A DNA stretch of 64,000 nucleotides from Byssothecium circinans. Taxonomy: Eukaryota; Ascomycota; Dothideomycetes; Pleosporales; Massarinaceae. Below are positions 24,735-36,015 of this stretch, piece by piece; positions within the stretch are counted from its first letter, which is position 1, and every line of letters begins with the position of its first letter. The stretch is from assembly GCA_010015675.1 (NCBI GenBank), contig ML976989.1:29918-93917 (forward strand), written 5' to 3'. The notes beneath the pieces are model-generated. The model saw only the letters and a list, made by a program, of their open reading frames with translations. It had not been told where the DNA came from and did no database searches. The position numbers were made by a program, and so were the translations under genes.

Positions 24735-25488
24735 AGTGAATTGTGCGTGAGTGATGTTGTTGTGGGTGGAAGAGGATGGCAGGCTTTGGGGAACCGGTCA
24801 ACTAAAGAGATGTGGGGCCGCCCTCCTGCAGGAATAGCAAAGCACAAATATCGCTGGTTCAAGACGTGGAGGGTACCCACAGCTATCCTTGGGTTACTAT
24901 GGCTTGGAATACAGAGCCGTAACAGTGGAGTTCACGTTATCCAAGCTTGAACACCGAGCTAAGCCCCATGACGGTAACATCCATTAAGGGAAAGGTCTGG
25001 CAGATATTCTAGAAAGCTCCTCCTTGAGAGTCACAGCATCGTATACCATTTGTGGACGGTAACATGTCGCGTGTTTGTCATCTCCTAAGATCACCTTTAC
25101 TCCAAAGCTATGCCGCCCTTCGCCACCAGAGACTTCATATCAAGATAAACAGACAGTTTTCAAGGTATTCAATTTGGTTCCATTCACATTGAATACCCAA
25201 TTTTTGGCGAATGAACTGTGAATATAGGTAAACACGTCTTAGAATAAGACCGGTCCAAGAAAGTCACAAAGCGGCAGTCAACAGTAGTGGCCGATTATTA
25301 AGTAACACTGGCGGCTATCACACGAAGGACGAGGGCGCAAAGTCACCTGTCTGCATATATTTGTTGACCTCTTATATGTGTCCATGCTATATTTATATCA
25401 CATCCTTGCTTAATTGTAACACTCCATCCTATTATATTTCTCAACATCTTAACAAGTCTACGAGCTTCAACATCTTTCCAAAGATATC
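24735..25488. other. Intergenic region in the accessory island
   Basis: About 750 bp upstream of the NLR-like gene. It becomes AT-richer toward 25400 and shows no recognisable gene or repeat. Confidence 0.4.
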
Positions 25489-25842
25489 ATGGAAGGGAGG
25501 CCACATGACAGCGAGGCTTACAGCATGCCTGGACAGCTATCGAGAATGGAGAAGGACCTCGAGGATTGTTCGGCTGATTTTCAAGCGTCATTCAAACCGA
25601 GACAACCGCTAAGAGCCAGTGCCGTTCATCTTGTTTCAGGCACACGTCCCGAAAAGCGTCCTCACATCGGCATAGTTGGGGCCGGGCTGGCTGGACTACG
25701 ATACGCTGAGCTGTTGCTTGCTGGAGGTGCAAAGGTTTCCTTACTTGAGGCTCGGAGTCGACTTGATCCGCTCTCTCTCGCGTTCGACGAATGCGGTCTC
25801 CTCGGGTGTAGCTATTTAGATCAGCGACGCGTTGTACAGTAG
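25489..25842 (+). pseudogene. N-terminal fragment of a flavin-containing amine oxidase
   Basis: The frame starts with ATG at 25489 and gives ~117 residues. It contains the FAD-binding Rossmann motif HIGIVGAGLAGLRYAELL followed by the ADP-binding strand VSLLEARSRL, as in amine (polyamine/monoamine) oxidases. Just after that segment family proteins continue with GGRV and hundreds more residues, but here the sequence switches to unrelated text and stops at 25842. No downstream exon restoring the family could be found. It is therefore best read as a truncated relic, broken near 25770. Whether a short transcript is still made cannot be told. Confidence 0.7.
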
Positions 25843-28613
25843 CAGTGAGAGTCCTTACCTTCGGGGAACTTGGTGATGACCAAATCTATCCACCTAAGTA
25901 GCTTGATATCGCCGTTAGATTCGCGGGATATGTCGCGGAGCTTCTGCCGGAAATCTAGGAGTTCTTCCTTAGTTGCTAGAGGAAGGGGCCAGATGTTCGC
26001 GAAGTAGCTATACTTAGGATAAGGAATGAGTATAGCCAAAGGATTCTTCATATCAACAGGGAAAGCTATAGAGATAAGAGTATGCAAGGTGTAGATAAAG
26101 AAGGGAGAAGGAAGATAGGTAAGAGCTTAAATTTATACCTAGTGTGCGACCTTAACCAAGCGAGTATATGAAAAGCATAGCTAGCATGTAAAAAGCACAG
26201 CGAGCATGTGAAAAGCACATGCCTAGAGGATTTATCCCGTGTGAAGCAAGATATTAGTAATAACCGCTACAAACTTGGCCCTCCTGGCCCTCCATTCACT
26301 CGCGATGGCCACAACTCCAGACTTGGAGGCCGTGTAAATCCCAGATACTCGAAGAAAACTCTGCTATCACGCAATAAAACGGGCCAATATTATACAATTT
26401 GAGTTTTATGTACTTGAGGTGGCGCTAGGTCATATTACTACGCTGCTGGAGAACGAGTTGGAAAGCTTGAGGGTGCAACGGACTGGTACCATACAGAAGC
26501 TTGGAGTATCGCTGCAGAGAGATGATTTCCTGGCGCAATTGATGAACTCGAAGCATATAGACTCATTTGAAATGAGATCTTGAGTTGGTTCGCCACTGTA
26601 TGGAGAGATTATTCGACTCCAGTGGCAGTCTCAACACCGTCCCACTCACGGGCGGGAAGACAGAAAAGGTTCCGTCATGTGGGGAAAATGGACGAATTGA
26701 TTTGGAGATATTGCTTGACTCATACTGCAAATATTTGGATGAAGTCGTCTCGTATTTATACAAGTGGTGAAGATAGATCTAGACTTCAACAAGGCCATTG
26801 AGCTTGGAGTCGAGCACTGCACATGCCAGAGCCCATGACAGCACCAAGTAGATCTCCCAGATTTCCAACTTTTGCTCGCGTTAAAAATATCTCCATCGTG
26901 GTTGAGGCTTGAGGTCTACCTTGTCTATGAAAACCGGGCTATAGTTCGATAGAGGAGCATAGAAACTCGAAGTAACGATTTGCTCTGCGTTGAAATGGAA
27001 ATATAGATGATTTAAAGCTCCGGAAATAGTTCTTCGTAAAGCTATCTGGAGGCTCGTAGTATCGCAAGATCACGGTCAGTGGAGGCTTATGGGCGCACAA
27101 TATATCAAAGCGCTTGGCGCAGCGTCTTCTGGAAGAATACTGCAATAAAAGAAATAGCGTACATGTACCTCGCGATGGATATGCGGGCAGCTTCTAAGCT
27201 CTAGCGAAACACATAGAGGTAATGCGAAATGGCGTTAATGGGATGTAACGCAGCTACCAAACCTCACCCTTGAGACAGTAAGCACTTCCCCTGTGAGTAA
27301 AGTATTGGGCGCTATATCCCCCTTAGATAATTTTACAGCGTCAATAGCCAGAGCCTTTACCTACATCCACTTTTTCTGCTCCAAGAGACCCTCATGTCCC
27401 GCTGCCTAAGAAACAACCTTTGGAACCTCCTTAGCATTAATTGCATGGCAATATCTAACTTGAATGCAATGTGTATAGTATGTTATTATACATATGCCTA
27501 TATTATTATACTCCCTATATACTCTGCGCCTTCTTAATCTTCCCTGGTTTCTACATTATTCCGCTCATTTCCATCAGTTCCCCAAACCGCTGCTCAACGA
27601 CGCCTTGGTAGGATTTTCTTGGAAAGCTTGCTCAAGCTCCCCTCGTGGTGTTGGAAAATGCAACTTCTGCCGCTAGCTCATCAGTCGGCGGTAGCCCGCA
27701 GATTGAGTAGAGAGGAATTCCAGAAATATGTATGCGCCTTGCTATATCTTATGGGCTAAGACGCGATATGGCCATGCATGTTGGAGAAGGTCACGTCGCA
27801 GATGTAGCAGTAGGTTGATTTCCACTATAAGCATGCCCACAGTGAAACACCCAGTTTTTGTAAATCTTCAGCGCCAACGGCAGCTGCACATCACCCTCCT
27901 TCCATTTGCAAAGCGAATACTGAATTAAAGCCGCGCTCTTCGCTGTCGTACTCGCCACCGGTAATAATGGCGAGGGGTACGAATCTAAATTATTACAGTA
28001 CACTCATTTAGCGTCACTATTCTTACCTAAGAAAGCGGGCACATCAGCCACGATAGCACCAGTTTTAAACTCCCCATCAGAACCCTAGCAGACCTTTGTA
28101 CACCTGGGCAAAACTATTATGATCACAACAATTAGCATGTCGGCGTGATTTGGGTTGGTACTGCGGTTTTGGAGAATGTGTTCCATTGGGTTCGATTTGT
28201 CGAGTCGACGTGCGTGATGGCGGCTGCTTTGTCGAGTCGGGGGGCATATAACCCTACGTTCCTGGGGTTTAGTAACTCAGGGGCAATTACATACGTATGT
28301 GACGAGCGTAGGCCTCATCGATTTACTCAAGTGCGCATGCGTTTGAAGTCTGGGTACCATGGTATGCTGTACTGAGCTAAACTAGCAAAAGCCCTGTCAA
28401 ATTTCTGGTGTGCCAGGGCTGTTCTTATAGCAATAAATTGGATGAGACATCTTAGATATGTCAGGATCTGCAGTTTTCGTTCCCACGCAAGCGGTCGGTT
28501 GCAGTTAGAACCCTACGGAGATCTTCACTTTCGCCAGATATCTCAACCGAGCAGCAAGGAACGGGAAACTATGATTTTCCTATGTACAATGACCGTCAAA
28601 GAAAAACTTCAGT
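25843..28613. other. Degenerate gene-poor region, no intact gene recognised
   Basis: About 2.8 kb of relatively AT-rich sequence with many stops in all frames. Some short stretches have protein-like composition, for example minus 25830-26090, plus 26440-26760 in changing frames, minus 27791-28003 and plus 28145-28375. None can be assigned to a family or joined into a gene. The pattern suggests decayed genes or transposon remains. It ends sharply at the NDUFA12 gene. Confidence 0.5.
26159..26218 (+). repeat. 20-bp tandem repeat, three units
   Basis: Three head-to-tail copies of a unit close to AGCGAGCATGTGAAAAGCAC at 26159, 26179 and 26199. They differ from each other at two to four positions each, mostly by transitions. 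Confidence 0.8.
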
Positions 28614-29411
28614 CTACTGTCGCGCCTTCGCAACAGGCGTCCACGGTGAGTACTTGTTCTTGACCCTATCTCAATTAGCCTACTGAATCCACTCATCCAA
28701 ACATCTTCCACATACGTAGAGTACGGCTTGTATCCGGATCGGCTCCACGTCAATGTCGGTCGGTGCTCCTTGGGTTCCCACTCGCGCACTTGTCTCTGCA
28801 AGATGGGGTCTGCGACCGGCGCCTTGTCGACCATGTAGGACATCCAGGCGTGCCTTATCCCGTCAATATGCGTCCAAACCACTCATAAAATGTGTTTCCT
28901 TACCACCCGGGCTCGATTTGAGAACTGCATGCCGTCAACATAGTGTTCGCAACATGCTCGTAGAGATTACTTACGGATCGAATTCGCGGTCCTTGTAGTC
29001 CACCCATCGTGTCCTCACTGTGCGTCTGTGTCAACCCAGAGCCCTATCATTTTCCGATTGCTGAGCACTCACGGGGGAGCTCTTCGGCCAAGTTCTCAAA
29101 GTACTTGTTGCCATATTTGTCCGCGCCAATGAAAGTTCCGGCTTTGGTATCACCTGTGTCCAGTCAGCGCTCTCCTCTCCAATCCTTCACTTTATTCTCC
29201 ACATACCGATATACTATCATTGCAAACAAGGGCGGTTAGCAACGAGTGCGGTGAACGTATGTGGACGGGTGGAGGTGGTACCTGAAGTTGGTGGCCATAT
29301 TCCTACAAAAACAAGTCAATTAGCTGTCAAACCCACACGAGAGCTGCGGACACTGCTTACCTTCAAGCCGATCTTGCGGAGGTTCCGCAACGTCCTGGAT
29401 ATGGTCGACAT
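28614..29411 (-). CDS. NDUFA12: NADH:ubiquinone oxidoreductase subunit NDUFA12 (B17.2), eight exons
   Basis: Accessory subunit of mitochondrial complex I, 137 residues. Exons on the minus strand: 29411-29361, 29302-29282, 29213-29207 (7 nt), 29153-29073, 29017-28975, 28924-28904, 28853-28716 and 28665-28614. All joins use GT..AG and keep one frame (414 nt in total). The product starts MSTISRTLRNLRKIGLKEYG. It then contains the family core YIGDTKAGTFIGADKYGNKY, LPLRTRWVDYKDREFDPSQI, EPGWHAWMSYMVDKAP and EHRPTLTWSRSGYKPYST, and ends KYSPWTPVAKARQ. The core matches the NDUFA12 family almost residue for residue, which fixes every junction. The 7-nt exon TATATCG encodes Tyr-Ile plus the first base of Gly. 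The gene is divergent from PGS1. Confidence 0.9.
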
Positions 29412-29565
29412 TGCGGCGGGGTTGTAGAGACGAGGTCGTTGAAGCTATCGCGCGGTTCATGATGATGCGCCAAGCCCGAATCACGTAACGGGTATAGCGT
29501 CCTTGAGCGCAACATCAAAACTTCAGGAGATATGCGTGCTCTCTCGTCCACATCCTGGGGAGAAA
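29412..29565. promoter_or_regulatory. 154-bp bidirectional promoter between NDUFA12 and PGS1
   Basis: The only sequence between the two divergent start codons at 29411 (minus) and 29566 (plus). Both 5' UTRs and both core promoters must lie here or extend into the opposite gene. I see no convincing TATA box. Confidence 0.6.
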
Positions 29566-31412
29566 ATGATATTACGGAGTTTGACGAGGGCAAGAGACCC
29601 GTTGTGTTCTATAAGAGGAGGCATCAAAGCATCAGGTCGACCGTTGAAGACTGCACGAAGATATTCGACTGCGAATCCGTCTCCCATGGCTGCATCAACA
29701 CCACAGTCGCAGGCTTCGATGCTTGCAACGATTACCACGGATTTGGATAAGATTGCTCCGAGATTCGAGGTGCAGCCTGATCAGGTTGAGATTTTGAAGA
29801 GTCCGGCCGAGTTCTACGAGACACTCAAGGTTCGTTTCAATTCTACCTCCTTACATGTTGATTCACGTGCTCTTGTCCATTCCAAGGTTTCATCTTCACC
29901 AAAGAGTCTACTTCAAGTCCTGTGTCTTATATACTCTATACCCACAGATTTTTAGAATATTCTTTTCTTTCAATCATCTTTTCTTCCAATCTAACATCTC
30001 CGCAGTCCAAAATCTCAAAAGCGCAATCCAGAATCTACCTCTCCACCCTCTATATCGGCAAAACCGAACATGAACTCATCTCCACTATCCGCCACTCCCT
30101 CCAACAGAACCCCAACCTACGCATCTCCTTCTTAACTGACGCCCTACGCGGAACTCGTGAAACACCCTCGGCATCATGTGCATCCCTCCTCGCTCCCTTG
30201 ATCGCCGAATTCGGCCCCTCGAGAGTAGAAATCCGCATGTTCCATACGCCCAACCTCACTGGCCTACGAAAGAAGGTCGTTCCGAAAAGAATCAACGAGG
30301 GCTGGGGACTCCAGCATATGAAGTTATACGGCGTCGATGACGAAATCATCCTCAGCGGCGCCAACCTATCAAATGACTACTTCACAAACCGTCAAGATAG
30401 ATACCATCTCTTCCGATCCAAGGAACTAACACAATACTTCAGCAAAATCCACGACGGAGTCTGCGATCTAAGTTTCAGCATCCAACCAGCATCCAACGAA
30501 GCAGGCTACACCATGACCTGGCCACAAAGCAACGCCGCCTCCTCACCGCTCCACTCCCCATCCTCGTTCAAAACCGCCGCCTCAAAGCACCTCTCCCACC
30601 TGCTCACGCCCTCAAACTCCCCCGCACAACTACCCTCCTCCTCCTCACCCCCCAAATCAACAACAACAATATACCCCGTCCTCTCCCTCGTCCCCCTCCT
30701 AAACACATCCACCGAACTCCCCGCCCTAACCCACATCCTCACCTCGCTCTCCCGCGCCCCCCTACACCCCAGTACCTGGACCTTCACCGCCGGCTACTTC
30801 AACATGACGTCCTCCTTCCGCCGGCTCCTGCTCTCCACGCGCCCAGCCTCCGGAACCGTTCTCACCGCGCACCCACACGCGAACGGCTTCTTCGGCTCAA
30901 AAGGTGTAAGCGGAATGCTACCAGACGCGTACACGCATCTCGCGAAGATGTTTTTGCGGAAAGTGCGGTATGAAGGCCTCGAGTCTTCGATACAGCTTAG
31001 GGAGTGGAAGAGGGGGAGGGTGGATGAGAAAGGGGGTTGGACGTATCATGCCAAGGGGCTGTGGGTGACTTTTCCCTCTACGTCTCCACCCTCCTCGTCT
31101 TTATCTGCTGCTGCTGCAGGCACAGAAGTAGCAGAAGCGGAAAAACACCCAAACCACAACCAAGACCCCAGCCTCACAGTAATCGGCTCCTCAAACTACA
31201 CAAAACGCTCCTATGAACTGGACCTGGAAGCTAACGTCATCATTGCGACTTCGGACCCGGGGCTACGGCGACGATTGGGCGAGGAGGTGAAGTGGCTGGG
31301 CGAGTATGCGGAGCCGGTGACTGAGGCCGAGTTTGAGAAACCGGAACGTAGGGTTAGCGTGGGTGTGAGGTTGAGTATGTGGGTTGTTCGGGTGCTTGGT
31401 GGGGCTTTGTAA
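29566..31412 (+). CDS. PGS1: Phosphatidylglycerophosphate synthase (CDP-diacylglycerol-glycerol-3-phosphate phosphatidyltransferase)
   Basis: First committed enzyme of cardiolipin synthesis in the mitochondrial inner membrane; phospholipase D superfamily. Exons 29566-29829 and 30006-31412 (176-nt intron with a CTAAC before the CAG acceptor) give 556 residues. The N-terminus MILRSLTRARDPLCS..RRYS is a mitochondrial presequence with a likely cleavage after RRYS. The first HKD motif HMKLYGVDDEIILSGANLS is at residue ~192. The second is reduced to HAKGLWVTF at ~436 and is followed by VIGSSNYTKRSYELDLEAN, the usual Pgs1 arrangement. Two low-complexity Ser/Pro inserts (around 30590-30660 and 31080-31120) are not conserved. 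Length is close to yeast Pgs1 (521). Confidence 0.93.
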
Positions 31413-31739
31413 TGAGTGGGCTTCTTGTATGAGTAAGATGGGTGTTGTTGTATATTAGTTTGTAGCGAATACGAAGATTCAAACATTTTGGGATAGATGC
31501 CAGTGATTCTTTATGACAGACTTTCGTATTAACATTGAACAAAACTATATTGGATTCAAAGAGGGTATCTTATATCGAAAGGAGTAAATGCAGACAAAAT
31601 GCCACCAGCCCGCCAACCCGACCTGGATATTTCATTTCAAAAACAACTTCCAGATCCTGACCCCACCAGTCCCCAGATATGTCCATTCCGTGTCAGTAGC
31701 GCCGAAATGAACCTGACTTTTTTATGCTTTTCTTGTTGC
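31413..31739. other. Convergent 3' region
   Basis: 327 bp between the converging PGS1 and SMP3 genes; presumably two 3' UTRs. Nothing else seen. Confidence 0.5.
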
Positions 31740-33450
31740 TTAACAGTTCTTCGTCACTCTCCAAACGACAAGACCTCTATCCCCCACCACTCGACCTATT
31801 GTTTTCCAGAACCCGCCTTCGGCAAAGTCCATATCGTCAAGATTCAGATGCCGTCTATAGCTCCACACCTCTTTGAGAGAAAGCTCTTCGCGCTTCGCGG
31901 AGTCCTGGTAGGGTTGGAGAAAGTATGCTGAGCGAGGTGCGACGAGGTAGACAGCTCCTCTGCCTTCAAGTTTTGGAGGTTTGCGGGTGCGACAGGTTGG
32001 CAACGCGGATTTGACTTCCGCGAGCATTTTTTCTCCCTGCATACCCATCAAATCCACTGTCTTCAGCTCTTCGTTTTTGCCGTTGAGCAGCCAGATGGGC
32101 GGGCTGTATGTCTTCCACCAGAAGGCATGTGTGACCGTCTCGTTCGTCTTCGCAATATGCATCTGGACAGGCACGATCCCGCCTTGGTGATATATTCCCA
32201 TCAAGGCCCCCAGCATCATGTTGAAAAATATCCACACCGAAACCCAAAACCTGGTCTGTACGAGAGGGAGGCGGACGGAGGCGAGTATAAGTGGGACGGC
32301 TGGTAGGAGGAAGCGTGCTTCCTGGTGAGGGAATACGCTCAGCAAGGCGATACCGGAGAAGGCGGAGAGGAGGGTCGGGGTCGTGAAGTCGGAGCGGCGG
32401 AGGAAGAATAGGAGGGCCATGGCTGGACCGAGCAGCTGTGGGAGATTGACGAAGAAGTGCTGGTAACGAGGGTGGATGCCATGGTGGGCGAGGTTCGCAG
32501 AGTCGGCATTGTAGAGAAAATTGTTGAGGGGCGTGATGACGGGATTGTGGAAGATGTTCGAGAAGGTGAGCTCGCCGGGAGTGTAAAAGGCTGTGTCGAC
32601 ACTGATTGCTATGAAGGCAGTCAAGAGGGCGAAGAGGGTGATGGAGAGGAAGGAGAAGGGCCTGGAGATGATCAGCGATCTGAGTGTTAGCAGTGGAAGC
32701 AAGGACTTACTTCCGACGAAAGTGAGGTAGCAAGCGGCAAGCTGGAATAAACAGCCAGGCGGGAAAGGTGATGCGATTAAAGGTGCCCGCAACGACCAAG
32801 AAGCCGAGTAAGGCGGAAGCTAGGGTACCGGAACGTTTCTGCGCCTCGTTAGCTAGCATTCGGAAGTCGTTCCGACAAAGTCCAACATACCTTGTCCTCG
32901 ACAATTCGCTGGATGAGAACTAAACTCCAGACCACGGCCAGCGTCTCTAACGAATTGCTGAAAGTCTGACTTTGGAATGTGGCCGTAACATAGGAAGAAC
33001 TTATGAGCAGCAGAGCGACGCGCTGGGCGCGCCGCGATTTCCTAGTGAGCAGCTCTTGGACAGCCCAGTCCTCTAGGACGACACTCAAGGAGAGCATGAG
33101 CAGCCGTAGAGTCCAATAGACCACTGAAGGCGAGACCTCTCCGTAACCGAGACCTTCCCACAGCCAGCGCAGTATGTACATGGGCCATCCGTATGCGAGC
33201 CACAGCGGAAAGGTGCTCCGGATGGGGTGGGTTGACGTGAATTCCCATGTTTTGTGTACCGGGTATCCAAAGACGTGGCCTACAATGCGCATCAGCTACC
33301 GTGTTGCGCGCGACTTTGTTGTGTAAATATCTACGAACCTGCTATGACCTCAGGACCTTGGAAGTTCGAGTCGGGGTGGATGTACGCCGGTGACAGGGCG
33401 AAGTATGTGCGCACCAGGATCAACAGGAAGTACGTCCGCCGATAATACAT
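31740..33450 (-). CDS. SMP3: GPI mannosyltransferase 4 (Smp3/PIG-Z)
   Basis: ER membrane GT22-family enzyme that adds the fourth mannose to the GPI core from dolichol-phosphate mannose. Exons: 33450-33339, 33279-32891, 32838-32711 and 32679-31740, giving 522 residues. The first luminal loop carries [16 protein letters not shown] with the acidic HPD typical of the family (Asp27). [15 protein letters not shown] and [15 protein letters not shown] follow. The [15 protein letters not shown] segment is the conserved HKE-like motif of GT22 enzymes. Multiple hydrophobic spans are seen throughout. All junctions preserve frame and family alignment. The length matches yeast Smp3 (516). It works upstream of Gpi7/Las21, encoded at 45.3 kb. 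Confidence 0.92.
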
Positions 33451-34827
33451 TCTGGCGAGCGTCCTTTACGAGGGTGCGTAGTGTAGAGGACGCGCTGTAT
33501 TCGCATGTCTGTGGCCGGGACCAAAGTTGCGAAAAGGTCCACGACAAGGTCAGGCCGTGGTGTTAAGCGTGATCAAACGCTGTTCACGAATCACCCGTGG
33601 TGTGCAACGGCCACACGGATAGGGGCAGGGTGCAAGTCCCGTTCTAAATACACGGCGGGTGATAGGTCGTCCATGGACTATGGTCGTCGCAATACCAATA
33701 TCATCATAGAGGCCGTCTGGCACAGAGCTCGTCACTTGGGATTTAGCCGCAAGCAGTTGCGGACCCCCGACCATCTCGCTGCGGACGCGACTATGCTGAC
33801 TCAGCGCTTCTGTACGGCATCCGGCGCATACGGCACCTAAGCGTGGAACACGGCGTGATGCTTTCGAATGTTGTGTCGCCGAAGCTTGAAACGTGTAGAA
33901 GGTGTGAGAAGGCTCCCGGTGAGTGGATATAGTTTGTATATTTATATGCAGGTAGTTGGACCATTCCTGACCATTCCTGACCTTTCCTGACCTTTCCTGA
34001 CGCTTGACTATTCACATGGTTTACCTTCCGTGCGGCACAAGAGGAATATATATCAAAACTAAACCATACATCTATCAGCCGAGGCCATCGGTCTCAAATG
34101 GCCATTCACACATTTCTACGCCTCACGGAGACGTTGGGGTCCTACAACACATGGGGGCCAGAAGAGCATGTGCCAGTTGCATCACTTGGTGAACAACAGA
34201 CCACGGCGCAAATGAGCAACTCAATGTGAATGAAAAGCTCACGTGGAAAAGTTCCCCGGGCCTTGTTGGCGTCTTCATGTTCACATGCTGTCCGCTTCCG
34301 GTGACTTCTTTACAGGTAAGCAAATGCTGAGGAGCGGATCCGGACGCGCCATACTGGGAGCTTCTACGGTACCCGGTACCGAACACATTGAAGGGCGCAC
34401 CCAGGGCGGCGACAGGATTCACAAAGCAGCTGCAACGATTGATCAAGCAGAGCAAAAGGCGCAGACGAATCCGGACATGCACAGTAATAGACATACAAAG
34501 ACTGCAACGTTGACGCCTTCGCTTGCTCGTGGTGAAGGACAAAGAAAGCGGAGCACTAGGCCGTTTCCGGAATAGGTTAGGCAACGCTCTTGCCCGCCTG
34601 CACCGCCGCAGGCAAACCTCCACGCTCCTTCCTCAACAAACGCGCGAACCAAGCCAGCACAGGTCTTTATAAGTCTCCGTTGCCCTCCGCTTCCTTTCTC
34701 CCCTACCAACTTCCACCACCAACCGCAGTCCGCGACAACTACGACCGCCGCGACCAGCCCAGTACCCCGCCTTCCCACCTACACACACCACCGCCCTTTA
34801 TCTCAACCTCCACACCCGAGACTCAAA
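33451..34827. other. Intergenic region between SMP3 and SKP1
   Basis: About 1.4 kb between divergent genes, so both promoters lie here. It contains a 10-bp tandem repeat at 33961-34000 and a small palindrome (CGGTACCCGGTACCG) near 34368. A pyrimidine-rich tract precedes the SKP1 ATG. No gene is recognised. Confidence 0.5.
33961..34000 (+). repeat. 10-bp tandem repeat, four units
   Basis: Two copies of CCATTCCTGA followed by two copies of CCTTTCCTGA. Located ~510 bp upstream of the SMP3 start codon, in its promoter orientation. Confidence 0.85.
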
Positions 34828-35444
34828 ATGACCGACGAACAAAAACCCAAGACCGTCAAGCTCACCACATCTGATGACGCTTCATTGGTCGTTGAGCGGG
34901 ATATCGCCGAGCGGTCCATCCTGATCAAGAACCTGCTCGAGGATCTCGGCAACGAGAATGACGAGCCGATCCCCATTCCTAATGTACGTATCCGTCTCTC
35001 CATTGTACTTTCCAGTCCGAGAAGGCGCTAACAAACCCTCAGGTGAACGAGGCCGTCATGAAAAAGGTTCTCGAATGGGCCGAGCACCACCGCAAGGACC
35101 CTCCGGCTTCCCAGGATGACGACTCCGACTCGCGCAAGAAGTCGACCGACATCGACGAGTGGGACCAGAAGTTCATGCAGGTCGACCAGGAGATGCTGTT
35201 CGAGATCATCCTCGTACGTGTCCCCTTCCTTCTCCCCCGCGTAAGCAACGCACTAACTGTACTACAGGCGGCCAACTACCTGGACATCAAGGCCCTCTTG
35301 GACGTCGGCTGCAAGACCGTCGCCAACATGATCAAGGGCAAGTCCCCCGACGAGATCCGGAAGACGTTCAACATCCAGAACGACTTCACGCCCGAGGAGG
35401 AGGACCAGATCCGCCGCGAGAACGAGTGGGCTGAGGACCGCTAA
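34828..35444 (+). CDS. SKP1: Skp1, SCF ubiquitin ligase adaptor
   Basis: Adaptor linking F-box proteins to cullin-1. Exons 34828-34983, 35043-35213 and 35268-35444 give 167 residues. The BTB/POZ-like N-terminus has [21 protein letters not shown] and [21 protein letters not shown]. The Skp1 dimerisation and F-box-binding helices follow: [63 protein letters not shown] and the terminal ENEWAEDR. All junctions lie in highly conserved text and all three exons join in phase 0. In moulds this gene is also known as sconC or skpA. Confidence 0.96.
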
Positions 35445-36015
35445 GCGTGCGTCCTTCGCTCCCAAGTTCTTGCGTCGTTCGTCTTACCACCCACACCGCC
35501 CCGCGCACGCCCCTGTCTAATATCACAACAACGGCACAATTGCAGTGGGTCCGTTATGGGAGGGCATTCTTCATGATGGGTATGGGTTCGGGACTCATAG
35601 TCGGTGTTTAGGGGTCTCTGATTTCTTCATGGGTGCCATCATTTCTATGTGCGTGGTTTTTGCACACGACCGATCGCGCGAGATGGACAGTACCGGGTAG
35701 TCATAAATACGAATAAAAGCTCAGGAAATCGACTTGTGCAATGCCTTGGTTCGGCTGTGATGTATCATGCGACATTTGCTAACCTTCATTTCATCTGGAA
35801 GCGCTTTCAGACTACTTACATGGAGAAGCCACCACGGATTACTATGAATGTAATAGCTTTGAGATGTACATCACTTCATGCGGAAACAGGAGTCCTTTCA
35901 TACTAAATTCGATGTTCAGAGTGGAGTAAATTCAAATGAGCCCTGCCGTTGAAGCCATCTACAAGCCCACTCTCTAAACGCCCTCATGCACTAAATGCCA
36001 CGGTACACTTCCGCC
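35445..36015. other. Convergent 3' region
   Basis: 570 bp between the converging SKP1 and PDX1 genes; likely 3' UTRs. No gene recognised. Confidence 0.5.

Noticed and set aside
27791..28003. Minus-strand frame with protein-like composition in the degenerate island
   Set aside because: Cannot be tied to a family or extended by splicing; described only as part of the degenerate region.
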